This document shows, piece by piece, positions 26,799 to 36,214 of a stretch of 64,000 nt of DNA (position 1 is the stretch's first letter; each line of letters begins with the position of its first letter). The notes under the pieces are model-generated. The model was not told where the DNA came from, did no database searches, and saw nothing but the letters and a program-made list of their open reading frames with translations. Position numbers and translations under genes: made by a program. Source of the stretch: Catenuloplanes niger (GTDB lineage: Bacteria > Actinomycetota > Actinomycetes > Mycobacteriales > Micromonosporaceae); contig NZ_JAVDYC010000001.1 of the NCBI RefSeq assembly GCF_031458255.1, forward strand, positions 6,705,001 through 6,769,000, in the 5' to 3' direction.

Positions 26799-27425
26799 AT
26801 GACGATTCGCAACATTTATCTCGCTGCGGCCGAAACGTTCGCGGACCTGGCCTCGCGGACACCGGTCGACGGATTGGACGGTCCCGGGGTCGGCGAGTGG
26901 AGCCTGCGCGAGCTGGTCGGGCACACGGTCAGTGCGGCGCTGCGCCCGGTCGCCGTCGCCGGCGAGTCGCCGCAGCCGGGGCTGGTGCTCGACTCCGCGG
27001 AGGCGTATTGCGTGGTCATCCAGGGGGCGCCGCGCGAGCTGCTGGCCGCCTCGGCGGCGTCGGTCACGCAGAACGCCCGTGACTACGGAAAGGCGCTCGG
27101 TGACCGGCCGGGCGCGGTGGTACGGGAGCATCTCGCGCGGGCCGGGGCGGCGCTGGACGGTGTCGGCGACGACGAACTGGTCGTGTCGCCGGTCGGCGCG
27201 ATGAAGCTGCGGGACTGGCTGTCCACCCGCGTGCTCGAGCTGGTGGTGCACACCTCGGACATCGCCCTGGCCGCGGGCGTGCCGGTCACCCACGACGCCG
27301 CCGCCGTCACCGAGGCGGCGGTCTTCGCGGCGCGGGCGACCGCCGCGCTCGGTGCGGGTGTGCCTCTCGTGCGGGCGCTCACCGGGCGTGAGCCGCTTCC
27401 GTCCGGCTTCTCCGTGGTGCAGTGA
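26799..27425 (+). CDS. DinB-like/maleylpyruvate isomerase family protein
   Basis: 208 aa. N-terminal YLAAAETFADLASR...WSLRELVGHTVSA and LSTRVLELVVHTSDIA fit the mycothiol-dependent maleylpyruvate isomerase/DinB four-helix fold; H in GHT and H in VVHTSD occupy the usual metal positions. Such proteins commonly use mycothiol, the actinobacterial thiol, but the substrate here is unknown. The gene follows the HIT gene by 47 bp and converges on the EF-G-like gene, with a bidirectional hairpin between them. Confidence 0.75.
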   Translation: MTIRNIYLAAAETFADLASRTPVDGLDGPGVGEWSLRELVGHTVSAALRPVAVAGESPQPGLVLDSAEAYCVVIQGAPRELLAASAASVTQNARDYGKALGDRPGAVVREHLARAGAALDGVGDDELVVSPVGAMKLRDWLSTRVLELVVHTSDIALAAGVPVTHDAAAVTEAAVFAARATAALGAGVPLVRALTGREPLPSGFSVVQ

Positions 27426-27430
27426 CCGAT

Positions 27431-27460
27431 GCGGCCCGGGGCGCGCGAGCCCCGGGCCGC
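27431..27460. terminator. bidirectional hairpin between convergent genes
   Basis: A perfect 12-bp stem, GCGGCCCGGGGC (27431-27442) with its complement (27449-27460), encloses a six-base loop. It lies between the stops at 27425 and 27469. Confidence 0.75.
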
Positions 27461-27468
27461 GGAACGGC

Positions 27469-29625
27469 TCAGGACGTTCCGTGCTCCTTCTTCACCGCGT
27501 CGGCGACGTGCGACGGCATCGGTTCGTAGCGGGCGAACGTGCGGGAGAACGTGCCCGCGCCGGAGGTCATCGAGCGCAGCTCGACCGCGTACCGGACCAG
27601 CTCGGTGGCCGGCACCTCGGCCCGGATCAGCGTCCGGGCGGCGTCCGGGTCGGCGTCGCTGCCCATGACCCGGCCCCGACGCCCGGAGAGGTCGCTCATC
27701 ACCGCACCGACGTACGCGTCCGGCACCCGGATGGTGACGTCGTCGACCGGTTCGAGCAGCGTGATCGCCGCCTTCTCGGCCGCGTCCCGCAGCGCCAGCG
27801 AACCCGCGGTCTGGAACGCCGCGTCGGACGAGTCGACGCTGTGCGCCTTGCCGTCGAACAGCGTGACGCGCAGGTCGACCACCGGGTACCCGGCGGCGAT
27901 GCCGCGTTCCATCTGGGCGCGCACGCCCTTCTCCACCGACGGGATGTAGTTGTGCGGCACCGCGCCGCCGACCACCTTGTCCACGAACTCGAAGCCGGAA
28001 CCGGCCGGGAGCGGCTCGACCGAGATGTCGCAGACCGCGTACTGGCCGTGGCCGCCGGACTGCTTGACGTGCCGGCCGTGCCCCTTGCCCGGCCCGGCGA
28101 ACGTCTCGCGCAGCGCGACCCGGACCGGCTCGGTCTCGAGGTCGACGCCGCCGGTGCGCAGCCGGTCCAGCACCACGTCCGCGTGCGCCTCGCCCATGCA
28201 CCAGAGCACGATCTGGTGCGTGTCCGGGTTGCGCTCCAGGCGCAGCGTCGGGTCGCCGGCGACGAGCCGGCCCAGGTTCTTGGCGAGCGCGTCCTCGTCG
28301 GAGCGGGTCTTGGCGACGACCGCGACCGGCAGCAGCGGCTCCGGCATGTCCCACGGCTCGATCAGCAGCGGCTGGTCCTTGGTGGAGATCGTGTCACCGG
28401 TCTCCGCGCTGCCGGACTTCGTGATCGCGCAGATGTCGCCGGCGATGCACACGCCGACCTCGCGCAGCGTGCTGCCGAGCGGCGAGTAGATGTGCGCGAC
28501 GCGCTCGTCCGCGTCGTGGTCCGGGTGGCCGCGGGAGGCGAGGCCGTGACCGGAGACGTGCACCACCTTCTCCGGGGTGAGCGTGCCGGAGAAGACGCGG
28601 ACCAGTGAGACACGCCCGACGTGCCGGTCGATCGTGGTCTTGACCACCTCGGCGACGAGCGGGCCGTCCGGGTCGCAGGTGAGCGGCTCGCGGGCGGAGC
28701 CGTCGATGCCGGTGACGATCGGCAGGTCGTGCTCGAGCGGCGACGGGAACGCCTTGGTGAGCAGCTCCAGCAGCACGTCGAGGCCGACCCGGTCGGGCGC
28801 GCAGACCGGGACGACCGGGTAGAAGTGGCCGCGCGCGACCGCCTTCTCCAGGTCGGCGATGAGGATGTCGACCGGGATCTGCTCGCCGCCGAGGTAGCGG
28901 TCCATCAGCGTCTCGTCCTCGGACTCCGCGATGATGCCCTCGATCAGCTCGTTGCGCGCCTCCTCGATGGCGCCGAAGTGCTCCGGGTCGGGGTCGCGGA
29001 CCGCCGCCGGGTAGCCGTTCGTGTAGTCGTAGATCCGCTGGGTGATCAAACCCATCAGGCCGGTGACGTTCTCGCCGTCGTCGTCCAGCATCGGCAGGTA
29101 GAGCGGGAGCACGTTGTCGCTGAAGACGCGCTGGCAGAGCGCCACGGTCTCGTCGAGGTCGGCGCGCGGGTGGTCGAGGCGGGTGACGGCGACCGCGCGC
29201 GGCATGCCGACCGCGGCGCACTCCTCCCACAGGGCGGCGGTGGCGGCGTCCATGCCGTCGACGGCGGACACCACGAACAGGGCGGCGTCGGCGGCGCGCA
29301 GCCCGGCGCGCAGCTCACCGACGAAGTCCGCGTACCCCGGGCTGTCCAGGAGGTTGACCTTGATGCCGTCGTGGATCAGCGGCGCGCAGGCGAGCGTCAC
29401 GGAGCGCTGCTGCCGTATCGCGGCCGGGTCCTGATCGCAGACCGTGGTGCCGTCGGTCACGCTGCCGGTGCGCGGCACCGTGCCGGTCGCGGCGAGCAGC
29501 GCCTCGACCAGCGTGGTCTTCCCCGCGCCGGAGTGGCCGACCAGCACCACGTTACGTACCCTCCCGGGCTCGTCCACCACCGGCGCACTGCCGGCGACCG
29601 CCCTCTCCTGTGTCTTCTGCGCCAT
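27469..29625 (-). CDS. fusA2: elongation factor G-like protein EF-G2
   Basis: 718 aa translational GTPase paralogue. G1 is GHSGAGKTT (from G30) instead of GHVDHGKT, G3 is DSPGY and G4 is TRLDHP, the substitutions typical of actinobacterial EF-G2/FusA2 (Rv0120c type). EF-G domains II-V follow, including GKGHGRHVKQSGGHGQYA. ATG 29625 has GGAGGTG upstream; the frame is open to 29772. The 219-bp interval to pgsA is divergent. In mycobacteria fusA2 is elsewhere, so its position inside the pgsA block is unusual. EF-G2 reportedly lacks translocation activity; its role is unresolved. Confidence 0.88.
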   Translation of the reverse strand: MAQKTQERAVAGSAPVVDEPGRVRNVVLVGHSGAGKTTLVEALLAATGTVPRTGSVTDGTTVCDQDPAAIRQQRSVTLACAPLIHDGIKVNLLDSPGYADFVGELRAGLRAADAALFVVSAVDGMDAATAALWEECAAVGMPRAVAVTRLDHPRADLDETVALCQRVFSDNVLPLYLPMLDDDGENVTGLMGLITQRIYDYTNGYPAAVRDPDPEHFGAIEEARNELIEGIIAESEDETLMDRYLGGEQIPVDILIADLEKAVARGHFYPVVPVCAPDRVGLDVLLELLTKAFPSPLEHDLPIVTGIDGSAREPLTCDPDGPLVAEVVKTTIDRHVGRVSLVRVFSGTLTPEKVVHVSGHGLASRGHPDHDADERVAHIYSPLGSTLREVGVCIAGDICAITKSGSAETGDTISTKDQPLLIEPWDMPEPLLPVAVVAKTRSDEDALAKNLGRLVAGDPTLRLERNPDTHQIVLWCMGEAHADVVLDRLRTGGVDLETEPVRVALRETFAGPGKGHGRHVKQSGGHGQYAVCDISVEPLPAGSGFEFVDKVVGGAVPHNYIPSVEKGVRAQMERGIAAGYPVVDLRVTLFDGKAHSVDSSDAAFQTAGSLALRDAAEKAAITLLEPVDDVTIRVPDAYVGAVMSDLSGRRGRVMGSDADPDAARTLIRAEVPATELVRYAVELRSMTSGAGTFSRTFARYEPMPSHVADAVKKEHGTS

Positions 29626-29844
29626 GATCGGCGCACCTCCCTCGGGTCGATTTGTGTCGTTCCTGGCCCCGTCGCGTAGAGGCGTCGGCGATGATCCCCC
29701 AACGCCGCCCGTAACCTGAAGTTTCGCAAGGTGATGCCGGTCACGTTGCCTGATGTGATGGGCCCGTGGCAAGCCGTCACCGTGCGTCGGCTATCCGCGC
29801 GTGCGGTGTCGCGCACAGCGACGCGCCGCTATGGTGGGACGGCC

Positions 29845-30477
29845 ATGGCAAAGATCCTCTCGGTCTCGGCGCGCGCCGGGATGGCTCATCTCATCGAACC
29901 GGTCAGTCGTGCCCTCCTCCGGTTGGGCGTCACGCCCAACGCGGTCACCGTCGCGGGCACGATCGGCGTGGTCTTCGGGTCCGTCTTCTTCGGCACTCGG
30001 GGCCACTTCATCATCGGCGGCATCGTCGTCACACTCTTCTGCTTCACGGACCTGATCGACGGGACGATGGCCCGGCTGCGCGAGGGGCCGAACGGTCGGT
30101 TCGGCGCGCTCCTCGACTCCAGCATGGACCGGATCGCGGACGCCGCGATCTTCGGCGTGCTGGTGTACTGGTTCGGCAAGGAAGGCGACTGGCTCACCGC
30201 GACCGTGGCGCTGGTCTGCCTGGTCGCGAGCATGATCGTGTCGTACGTGAAGGCACGCGCCGAGGGCCTGGGCTTCGAGTGCAACGTCGGCATCGTGGAG
30301 CGGCCGGAGCGCCTGATCGGCATCGGCATCGGCGCGCTGAGCACCGCGTTCGGCGTGATGTGGGGCATGCAGGTGGTGCTCTGGACGCTGGCGATCCTGT
30401 CGATCGTCACCGCCGGCCAGCGCATGCGCCACGTCTACCGGCTCGACCAGGCCGCGCTGCGCGAGCCGGTCGCATGA
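29845..30477 (+). CDS. pgsA: phosphatidylinositol phosphate synthase
   Basis: 210 aa integral membrane CDP-alcohol phosphotransferase joining CDP-diacylglycerol to inositol-phosphate, the first step to phosphatidylinositol. The signature starts DLIDGTMAR and continues to GALLDSSMD, giving D-x2-DG-x2-AR...G-x3-D-x3-D. Six hydrophobic helices are evident. Order pgsA-PatA-pimA matches mycobacteria (Rv2612c-Rv2610c), which separates it from phosphatidylglycerol-phosphate synthases. ATG 29845 was chosen at the start of the homologous region. The stop overlaps the next ATG (ATGA). Confidence 0.93.
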   Translation: MAKILSVSARAGMAHLIEPVSRALLRLGVTPNAVTVAGTIGVVFGSVFFGTRGHFIIGGIVVTLFCFTDLIDGTMARLREGPNGRFGALLDSSMDRIADAAIFGVLVYWFGKEGDWLTATVALVCLVASMIVSYVKARAEGLGFECNVGIVERPERLIGIGIGALSTAFGVMWGMQVVLWTLAILSIVTAGQRMRHVYRLDQAALREPVA

Positions 30478-31370
30478 GCGGCCTCGCGGAGTTCGGCTTC
30501 CGGGCCGGGTGGAAGGTCGTGCAGTGGCTGCCGGAGAAGGCGGCCCTGGCGATCTTCCACGCGGGTGCGGACCGGGCCACCCGGAAGCGCGGCAAGGGCG
30601 TCGAGCGCTTGCGGGCCAACCTGCGGCGGGTCAAGCCCGACATCTCCGAGCAAGAGCTGGACGCCCTGGTCAAGCAGGGTATGCGGTCCTACGCGCGCTA
30701 CTGGTCGGACACGTTCCGCCTGCACACGCGCACGCCGGAGGAGCACCGGCGGCGGTTCCGCTTCGACCGGCTGGACGACCTGACCCGCGAGGCGACCTCC
30801 GGCAACGGCGTCATCCTGGCGCTGCCGCACAGCGGCCACTGGGAGGCGGCCGGCGCCTGGGCCGCCGCGAACGGCTGGAAGCTGATAACCGTCGCCGAGC
30901 GGCTCAAACCGGAAAGCGTCTACCAGCAGTTCCTCGCGTTCCGGCGGGCGCTCGGCATGGAGATCATCCCGACCAGCGGCAGTGACCGGTCCCCGCTCGA
31001 CCTGCTGGCCGAGAAGCTGAGGGCCGGCTACATCGTGCCGCTGCTCGCGGACCGGGACCTCTCCAGGCGCGGCATCGACGTGACGTTCTTCGGCGGCCGT
31101 GCCCGCATGCCCGGCGGCCCGGCGCTGCTGGCCGTGCGCACCGGCGCGCCGCTCTACGTGGTGCAGATGTGGAACGACCCGGACGGAATCGCCCACGGTC
31201 GGCTGGTCGGCCCGATCCCGGTGCCGGCGGAGGGCACGCTTGACGAGAAGGTGCGGTTCCTGACCCAGGAGATCGCGGACCGGCTCGCGGACGGCATCGC
31301 CGAGCACCCGGAGGACTGGCACATGCTGCAGCGGGTGTGGGTGGACGAGCCCGCGCAAACACTGGCCTGA
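30474..31370 (+). CDS. phosphatidylinositol mannoside acyltransferase (PatA-like)
   Basis: 298 aa, HtrB/LpxL-type lysophospholipid acyltransferase family. The active-site motif LPHSGHWE places H119 and E124 in the HX4(D/E) arrangement. Downstream LLADRDLSRRGIDVTFFGG and PGGPALLAVRTGAPL are typical of the Rv2611c group, which acylates the mannose of PIM1. ATG overlaps the pgsA stop, and pimA starts 11 bp after its end, so the three probably form one PIM operon at the cytoplasmic membrane face. Confidence 0.9.
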   Translation: MSGLAEFGFRAGWKVVQWLPEKAALAIFHAGADRATRKRGKGVERLRANLRRVKPDISEQELDALVKQGMRSYARYWSDTFRLHTRTPEEHRRRFRFDRLDDLTREATSGNGVILALPHSGHWEAAGAWAAANGWKLITVAERLKPESVYQQFLAFRRALGMEIIPTSGSDRSPLDLLAEKLRAGYIVPLLADRDLSRRGIDVTFFGGRARMPGGPALLAVRTGAPLYVVQMWNDPDGIAHGRLVGPIPVPAEGTLDEKVRFLTQEIADRLADGIAEHPEDWHMLQRVWVDEPAQTLA

Positions 31371-31380
31371 GGGGGTACGA

Positions 31381-32523
31381 GTGCGGATCGGCATCGTGTG
31401 CCCGTACTCCTTCGACGTGCCGGGCGGTGTGCAGAACCACGTGATGGACCTGGCCGAGGCGCTGATCGGCCTCGGCCACGAGGTCAGCGTGCTGGCCCCG
31501 GCGGACGAGGACTCGCCGCTGCCGCCGTACGTGGTCGCGGCCGGGCGGGCGGTCCCGCTGCCGTACAACGGGTCGGTCGCGCGCATCTCGTTCGGCCCGG
31601 TCTCCACGGCCCGGGTCCGGCGCTGGCTGGCCCGCGGCCACTTCGACGTGCTGCACGTGCACGAGCCCCTCACGCCGAGCCTGTCCCTGCTGGCCGTGCT
31701 GAACGCGGACGGCCCGGTGGTGGCCACGTTCCACACCGCGATGACCCGGTCCCGCGCGCTCGCCGCGGTGCAGGGCGCGCTGCAGATCGTGCTGGAGAAG
31801 GTGACCGCGCGGATCGCGGTGAGCGCGCTGGCCCGCCGCGTGCAGGTCGAACACCTCGACGGCGGCGCCGTGGAGATCCCGAACGGCGTGGCCGTGGCGA
31901 AGTTCGCGGACGCGGAGCCGCTGGACGGCTGGCCCGGCCCCGGCGGCGCGATAGGTTTCCTGGGCCGGTTCACCGAGCCGCGCAAGGGCTTCCCGATCCT
32001 CCGCCAGGCGTGGGTGTCCCTGGCCCGGACCCGGCCCGGACTGCGGCTGCTGGTGGCCGGCCCGGGCGAGCGGTCGGACCTGCTGGAGCACGTCCCGGCG
32101 GAACTGCACGACCGGGTGTGCTTCCTCGGCATGGTGTCCGAGCAGGACAAACCGCGCATGCTGCGCAGCGTCGACGTCTACGTGGCGCCGAACACCGGAG
32201 GCGAGTCCTTCGGCATGATCCTGACCGAGGCGATGGCCGCCGGTGCCGCGATCGTGGCCAGCGACCTGGACGCGTTCCGCCGCGTGGTCGACAACGGCCG
32301 CGCCGCCGAGCTCTTCCCGGTCGGCGACGCGAAGGCCCTGGAGAACGCGCTGGCCGGGCTGCTCGACGACGCGGAGCGCCGCGCCGAGCTGTCCGCGCTG
32401 GCCCGCCGCGCGGTCGACGCGTACGACTGGCCGTCGGTCGCCCGCCGCGTGCTGGAGGTCTACGAGACCGCGATCGAGGCCACGGACGGCCGTGTCCTGG
32501 AAGCCCCGCAGGTGATCGAGTGA
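31381..32523 (+). CDS. pimA: phosphatidylinositol alpha-mannosyltransferase
   Basis: 380 aa GT4 glycosyltransferase adding mannose from GDP-mannose to phosphatidylinositol. N-terminal CPYSFDVPGGVQNHV and HVHEPLTPS, GFLGRFTEPRKGF, and the EX7E motif GESFGMILTE (E275, E283) are all conserved in PimA. GTG 31381 follows GAGGGGG. The stop overlaps the GTG of a small membrane protein. Confidence 0.93.
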   Translation: MRIGIVCPYSFDVPGGVQNHVMDLAEALIGLGHEVSVLAPADEDSPLPPYVVAAGRAVPLPYNGSVARISFGPVSTARVRRWLARGHFDVLHVHEPLTPSLSLLAVLNADGPVVATFHTAMTRSRALAAVQGALQIVLEKVTARIAVSALARRVQVEHLDGGAVEIPNGVAVAKFADAEPLDGWPGPGGAIGFLGRFTEPRKGFPILRQAWVSLARTRPGLRLLVAGPGERSDLLEHVPAELHDRVCFLGMVSEQDKPRMLRSVDVYVAPNTGGESFGMILTEAMAAGAAIVASDLDAFRRVVDNGRAAELFPVGDAKALENALAGLLDDAERRAELSALARRAVDAYDWPSVARRVLEVYETAIEATDGRVLEAPQVIE

Positions 32524-33122
32524 CTACGATGCCAGGCATGTGGTGGTGGGTCGGCGCGGCCGTCGTGCTCTCGCTGCTCGCCGCCTACCTCATCTGGACC
32601 GACCGGCGCGTCGAACGCCTGCACGCCCGCGCCACGTCCGCCGCCGCCGCGCTCGACGCGCACCTGCTCCGCCGGGCCGCGGCCGCGGCCGTGCTGGCCG
32701 AGCAGCTGGACGCGGTCGAGCTCTACTCCGCCGCCCGGATCGCGCTCGACGCCGGCTCCCGCCTCGACGGCGGCGACGCCCGCCTCGGCACCGGCGTGGA
32801 CTCCGGCGAGCGCGAGGCCGCCGAGAACGACCTGACCCGCCAGCTGCGCCGCCTCGCGCCCACCGCGGACCTGGCCACCGCGGAGCCGGTCGTCGCGGCC
32901 AGCCGCCGGGTCGCGCTCGCCCGCCAGGTCTACACGGACTCGGTCCGGGACGCCCTGCTCAACCGGGACCGGCCGCTGGTCCGGGTGTTCGGCATGGCCC
33001 GCGGCCACGACCGGCCCCGCTACTTCGACATCGACGAGCCCACGCTGACGCCGTCGCTGACCGAACCCCCGCGCCAGTTCACCCGGCACGAGGCCCCGTC
33101 GTCCTCGCCGGTCAAATCCTGA
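32520..33122 (+). CDS. single-pass membrane protein downstream of pimA, unknown
   Basis: 200 aa from GTG 32520 (ATG 32529 or 32538 possible). One N-terminal helix (WWWVGAAVVLSLLAAYLIW) is followed by a long helical, probably coiled-coil, cytoplasmic domain (RRVERLHARATSAAAALDAHLL...AENDLTRQLRRLAP), reminiscent of LemA-like topology. Comparable short membrane proteins follow pimA in many actinobacteria. The GTGA overlap with pimA implies coupling. No enzymatic motif is visible. Confidence 0.7.
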   Translation: MTTMPGMWWWVGAAVVLSLLAAYLIWTDRRVERLHARATSAAAALDAHLLRRAAAAAVLAEQLDAVELYSAARIALDAGSRLDGGDARLGTGVDSGEREAAENDLTRQLRRLAPTADLATAEPVVAASRRVALARQVYTDSVRDALLNRDRPLVRVFGMARGHDRPRYFDIDEPTLTPSLTEPPRQFTRHEAPSSSPVKS

Positions 33123-33146
33123 CGGCGGCGCTCTCCCGCCCACTCC

Positions 33147-33174
33147 CCGGCGGGATCTCAGCCCGGCCCGCCGG
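33147..33174. terminator. weak hairpin after the PIM operon
   Basis: CCGGCGGG (33147-33154) pairs with CCCGCCGG (33167-33174) across a 12-base loop, 25 bp after the preceding stop. Confidence 0.4.
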
Positions 33175-33367
33175 TGGTTTCGCCGCGGTGAGTGCGTCGC
33201 GCCGGGCATGCCAGTTCGACCGAGTGGCATCAAACAAAACGACATATCGGTCATGAGGGGGCCGGTCCGGTGACCTCGCAGGCCACTGGGGGGCCGATTG
33301 GACGTCGAGTCGGTGACCACTCGGGCGTAGCGTTCGCCGGGTCGACCACACTCCCGAGGAGCGTCCC

Positions 33368-34285
33368 GTGTCCGAGAACCCCGTCAGTGAGAACCCAGAC
33401 CGGCCCGTGGTCGGCAGCGCGCGCGTGAAGCGCGGCATGGCCGAGATGCTCAAGGGCGGCGTGATCATGGATGTGGTCACGGCGGACCAGGCGAAGATCG
33501 CGGAGGACGCCGGCGCGGTCGCGGTCATGGCGCTGGAGCGGGTGCCCGCGGACATCCGCGCGCAGGGCGGCGTCTCGCGGATGAGCGACCCCGACATGAT
33601 CGAGAGCATCATCGCGGCCGTGTCGATCCCGGTCATGGCGAAGGTGCGGATCGGTCACTTCGTCGAGGCGCAGGTGCTGCAGGCGCTCGGCGTGGACTAC
33701 ATCGACGAGTCCGAGGTGCTGACCCCGGCCGACTACGCGAACCACATCGACAAGTGGGCCTACACGGTGCCGTTCGTCTGCGGCGCCACCAACCTGGGCG
33801 AGGCGCTGCGCCGGATCACCGAGGGCGCCGCCATGATCCGCTCCAAGGGCGAGGCCGGCACCGGCGACGTCTCCAACGCGACCACGCACATGCGCCGGAT
33901 CCGTGCCGAGATCAAGCGGCTGACCAGCCTGCCCGAGGACGAGCTCTACGTCGCCGCCAAGGAACTGCAGGCGCCGTACGACCTGGTCAAGGAGGTCGCC
34001 GAGACCGGCAAGCTGCCGGTCGTGCTGTTCACCGCGGGCGGCATCGCCACCCCGGCCGACGCCGCGATGATGATGCAGCTCGGCGCGGAGGGCGTCTTCG
34101 TCGGCTCCGGCATCTTCAAGTCCGGCAACCCGGCGCAGCGCGCGGCCGCGGTGGTCAAGGCGACCACGTTCTACGACGACCCGGACGTGATCGCGAAGGT
34201 CTCCCGCGGCCTGGGCGAGGCCATGGTCGGCATCAACGTCGACGACATCCCGGTGCCGCACCGTCTGCAGGAGCGGGGCTGGTGA
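33368..34285 (+). CDS. pdxS: pyridoxal 5'-phosphate synthase, synthase subunit
   Basis: 305 aa TIM-barrel enzyme making PLP from ribose 5-phosphate, glyceraldehyde 3-phosphate and ammonia. It is nearly invariant in the family: [34 protein letters not shown], and catalytic lysines in MAKVRIGH and [15 protein letters not shown] start with GAGGAGC upstream. The stop overlaps pdxT by four bases, consistent with assembly of the PdxST complex. The 245-bp upstream gap has a short A/T-rich stretch (around 33230-33250) but no operator I could identify. Confidence 0.97.
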   Translation: MSENPVSENPDRPVVGSARVKRGMAEMLKGGVIMDVVTADQAKIAEDAGAVAVMALERVPADIRAQGGVSRMSDPDMIESIIAAVSIPVMAKVRIGHFVEAQVLQALGVDYIDESEVLTPADYANHIDKWAYTVPFVCGATNLGEALRRITEGAAMIRSKGEAGTGDVSNATTHMRRIRAEIKRLTSLPEDELYVAAKELQAPYDLVKEVAETGKLPVVLFTAGGIATPADAAMMMQLGAEGVFVGSGIFKSGNPAQRAAAVVKATTFYDDPDVIAKVSRGLGEAMVGINVDDIPVPHRLQERGW

Positions 34286-34890
34286 GCGCCGACCCGACGA
34301 TCGGCGTCCTCGCGCTGCAGGGCGACGTCCGCGAGCACCTGGCCGCGCTGGCCGAGTGCGACGTGCTGGCCCGCCCGGTGCGCCGGCCCGAGGAACTGGA
34401 CAGCGTGGACGCGCTGGTGATCCCGGGTGGCGAGTCCACCACCATCGCCAAGCTCGCGGCCGAGTTCGGGCTCTTCGAGCCCGTACAGAAACGGATCAAC
34501 GACGGCATGCCGGTGTACGGGTCGTGCGCCGGCATGATCATGCTGGCCGGGACCGTGCTCGACGGCCGCCCGGACCGCCCGCCGTTCGGCGGGATCGACA
34601 TGACGGTGCGCCGCAACGCGTTCGGCCGGCAGGTCGACTCGTTCGAGGCCGCGGTCGGGATCGACGGCATCGACGGTGACCCGTTCCATGCGGTCTTCAT
34701 CCGCGCGCCGTGGGTCGAGGAGGTCGGTCCCGGCGCGCAGGTGCTGGGCCGCGTCACGTCCGGTCCGGCCGCCGGTAGGATTGTTGCGGTTCGGCAGGGG
34801 CACCTGCTCGCCACCGCCTTCCACCCGGAGCTCACGGGTGACCTCCGAGTGCACGAGGCTTTCGTCGATCTTGTGAGACGAGCCGGCTAG
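34282..34890 (+). CDS. pdxT: pyridoxal 5'-phosphate synthase, glutaminase subunit
   Basis: 202 aa class I glutamine amidotransferase feeding ammonia to PdxS. It has [13 protein letters not shown], oxyanion region [11 protein letters not shown], the nucleophilic Cys in YGSCAGMI and the His/Glu pair in AFHPELTGD. The GTGA overlap with pdxS fixes the start. In M. tuberculosis, as I recall, an acyl-CoA thioesterase gene separates the two; here they are directly coupled. YebC follows after 54 bp. Confidence 0.96.
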   Translation: MSADPTIGVLALQGDVREHLAALAECDVLARPVRRPEELDSVDALVIPGGESTTIAKLAAEFGLFEPVQKRINDGMPVYGSCAGMIMLAGTVLDGRPDRPPFGGIDMTVRRNAFGRQVDSFEAAVGIDGIDGDPFHAVFIRAPWVEEVGPGAQVLGRVTSGPAAGRIVAVRQGHLLATAFHPELTGDLRVHEAFVDLVRRAG

Positions 34891-34944
34891 CACGGGTGCG
34901 GACGGCGCGGCGAGCCAGACGCAGACGACTACGGGAGGCATGTG

Positions 34945-35700
34945 ATGTCCGGCCACTCCAAGTGGGCAACCACCAAGCACAAGAAGGCCGTCATCGATGC
35001 CAAGCGTGGCAAGATGTTCGCCAAGCTGATCAAGAACGTCGAGGTCGCCGCCCGCACCGGCGGCGGTGACCCGGCCGGCAACCCGACGCTCTTCGACGCC
35101 ATCCAGAAGGCGAAGAAGAGCTCCGTGCCGAACGACAACATCGACCGGGCGGTCAAGCGCGGCTCCGGCCTCGAGGCCGGTGGCGCCGACTGGCAGACGA
35201 TCATGTACGAGGGGTACGGCCCGAACGGCGTGGCGCTGCTGATCGAGTGCCTGACCGACAACCGGAACCGGGCCGCGACCGAGGTGCGCACCGCGCTCAC
35301 CCGCAACGGCGGCAACCTCGCCGACGCCGGCTCGGTGGCGTACATGTTCTCCCGCAAGGGCGTCGTGATCGTCCCGAAGACCGACGGTCTGACCGAGGAC
35401 GACCTGCTCATGTACGTGATCGACGCGGGCGCCGAGGAGGTCAACGACCTCGGCGAGGCATTCGAGATCGTCTCCGAGCCGACCGACATGCCCGCGGTCC
35501 GGTCCGCGCTCACCGACAACGACATCAAGTACGACTCGGCCGACACGAACTTCGTCGCGTCCGTCAACGTCCCCCTCGACGAGGAGGGCGCCCGCAAGAT
35601 CTTCAAGTTGATCGACGTGCTCGAGGACTGCGACGACGTCCAGAACGTCTTCGGCAACTTCGACATCTCCGACGAGGTCATGGCCGCGGTCGACGCGTAA
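34945..35700 (+). CDS. YebC/PmpR family protein
   Basis: 251 aa. It begins [28 protein letters not shown], invariant in the family; ATG 34945 has GGGAGG (34933-34938) upstream. Three-domain YebC fold, no enzyme motif. The family was named for DNA-binding regulation; some members have been reported to relieve ribosome stalling. In many actinobacteria it precedes ruvCAB; here about 7 kb of accessory genes are inserted between them. A strong hairpin follows the stop. Confidence 0.94.
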   Translation: MSGHSKWATTKHKKAVIDAKRGKMFAKLIKNVEVAARTGGGDPAGNPTLFDAIQKAKKSSVPNDNIDRAVKRGSGLEAGGADWQTIMYEGYGPNGVALLIECLTDNRNRAATEVRTALTRNGGNLADAGSVAYMFSRKGVVIVPKTDGLTEDDLLMYVIDAGAEEVNDLGEAFEIVSEPTDMPAVRSALTDNDIKYDSADTNFVASVNVPLDEEGARKIFKLIDVLEDCDDVQNVFGNFDISDEVMAAVDA

Positions 35701-35711
35701 CGACTCCGTCC

Positions 35712-35743
35712 GAAGTCCCCCGGCGCCCGCGCCGGGGGACTTC
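35712..35743. terminator. hairpin after yebC
   Basis: GAAGTCCCCCGGCG pairs perfectly (14 bp) with 35730-35743 across a four-base loop, eleven bases after the YebC stop. Confidence 0.75.
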
Positions 35744-35803
35744 CGCGCACCTCGGCAGGCCCACCGGCCACACCCACGACGTTCGCGGGTACCCCCGCGG
35801 CAT

Positions 35804-35890
35804 CCGCCCGCGTCGCCGTGCTGCCGCGCCTTCCGCCCGCGTTGCCGTGCTCCCGTGCCATCCGCCCGCGTTGCTGTGCTCGCGCGGTGT
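35804..35890. repeat. three tandem 29-bp repeats in the YebC-downstream gap
   Basis: Units starting CCGCCCGCGT(C/T)GC at 35804, 35833 and 35862 are spaced exactly 29 bp; a decayed fourth may begin near 35891. The rest of the gap 35744-36214 has no credible gene or RNA; it is G/C rich apart from CCCGATATATCCC near 36077. Confidence 0.75.
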
Positions 35891-36214
35891 TCAGGGGCCG
35901 TCGCCGTGCTGTCGCGCGGCGCTGCCCCGCGCCGCCCGGCTGTCGCGGCGTCCGACTGGATTCGCCGTGGTTGCGCGTACCGCGGTGGTGAACTGGATTG
36001 TGGCCTTTGCGCCTCGGCGCCGAAAGCGCAGAACGCCGCCTGCGCCACGAGACGGGCAGCCAGTCGCCCACGCCATGCCCGATATATCCCGACAAAGACG
36101 CCGGACGCGCGAGCGGACGTGCCCGTGGCCCCGCTCCGGCCGGACGAATCCGCCGACCTCCCGGCGGCCACACTAAGATCCCGCTTGATCCCGGTTCAGC
36201 CGGGCGGCGCGTGA

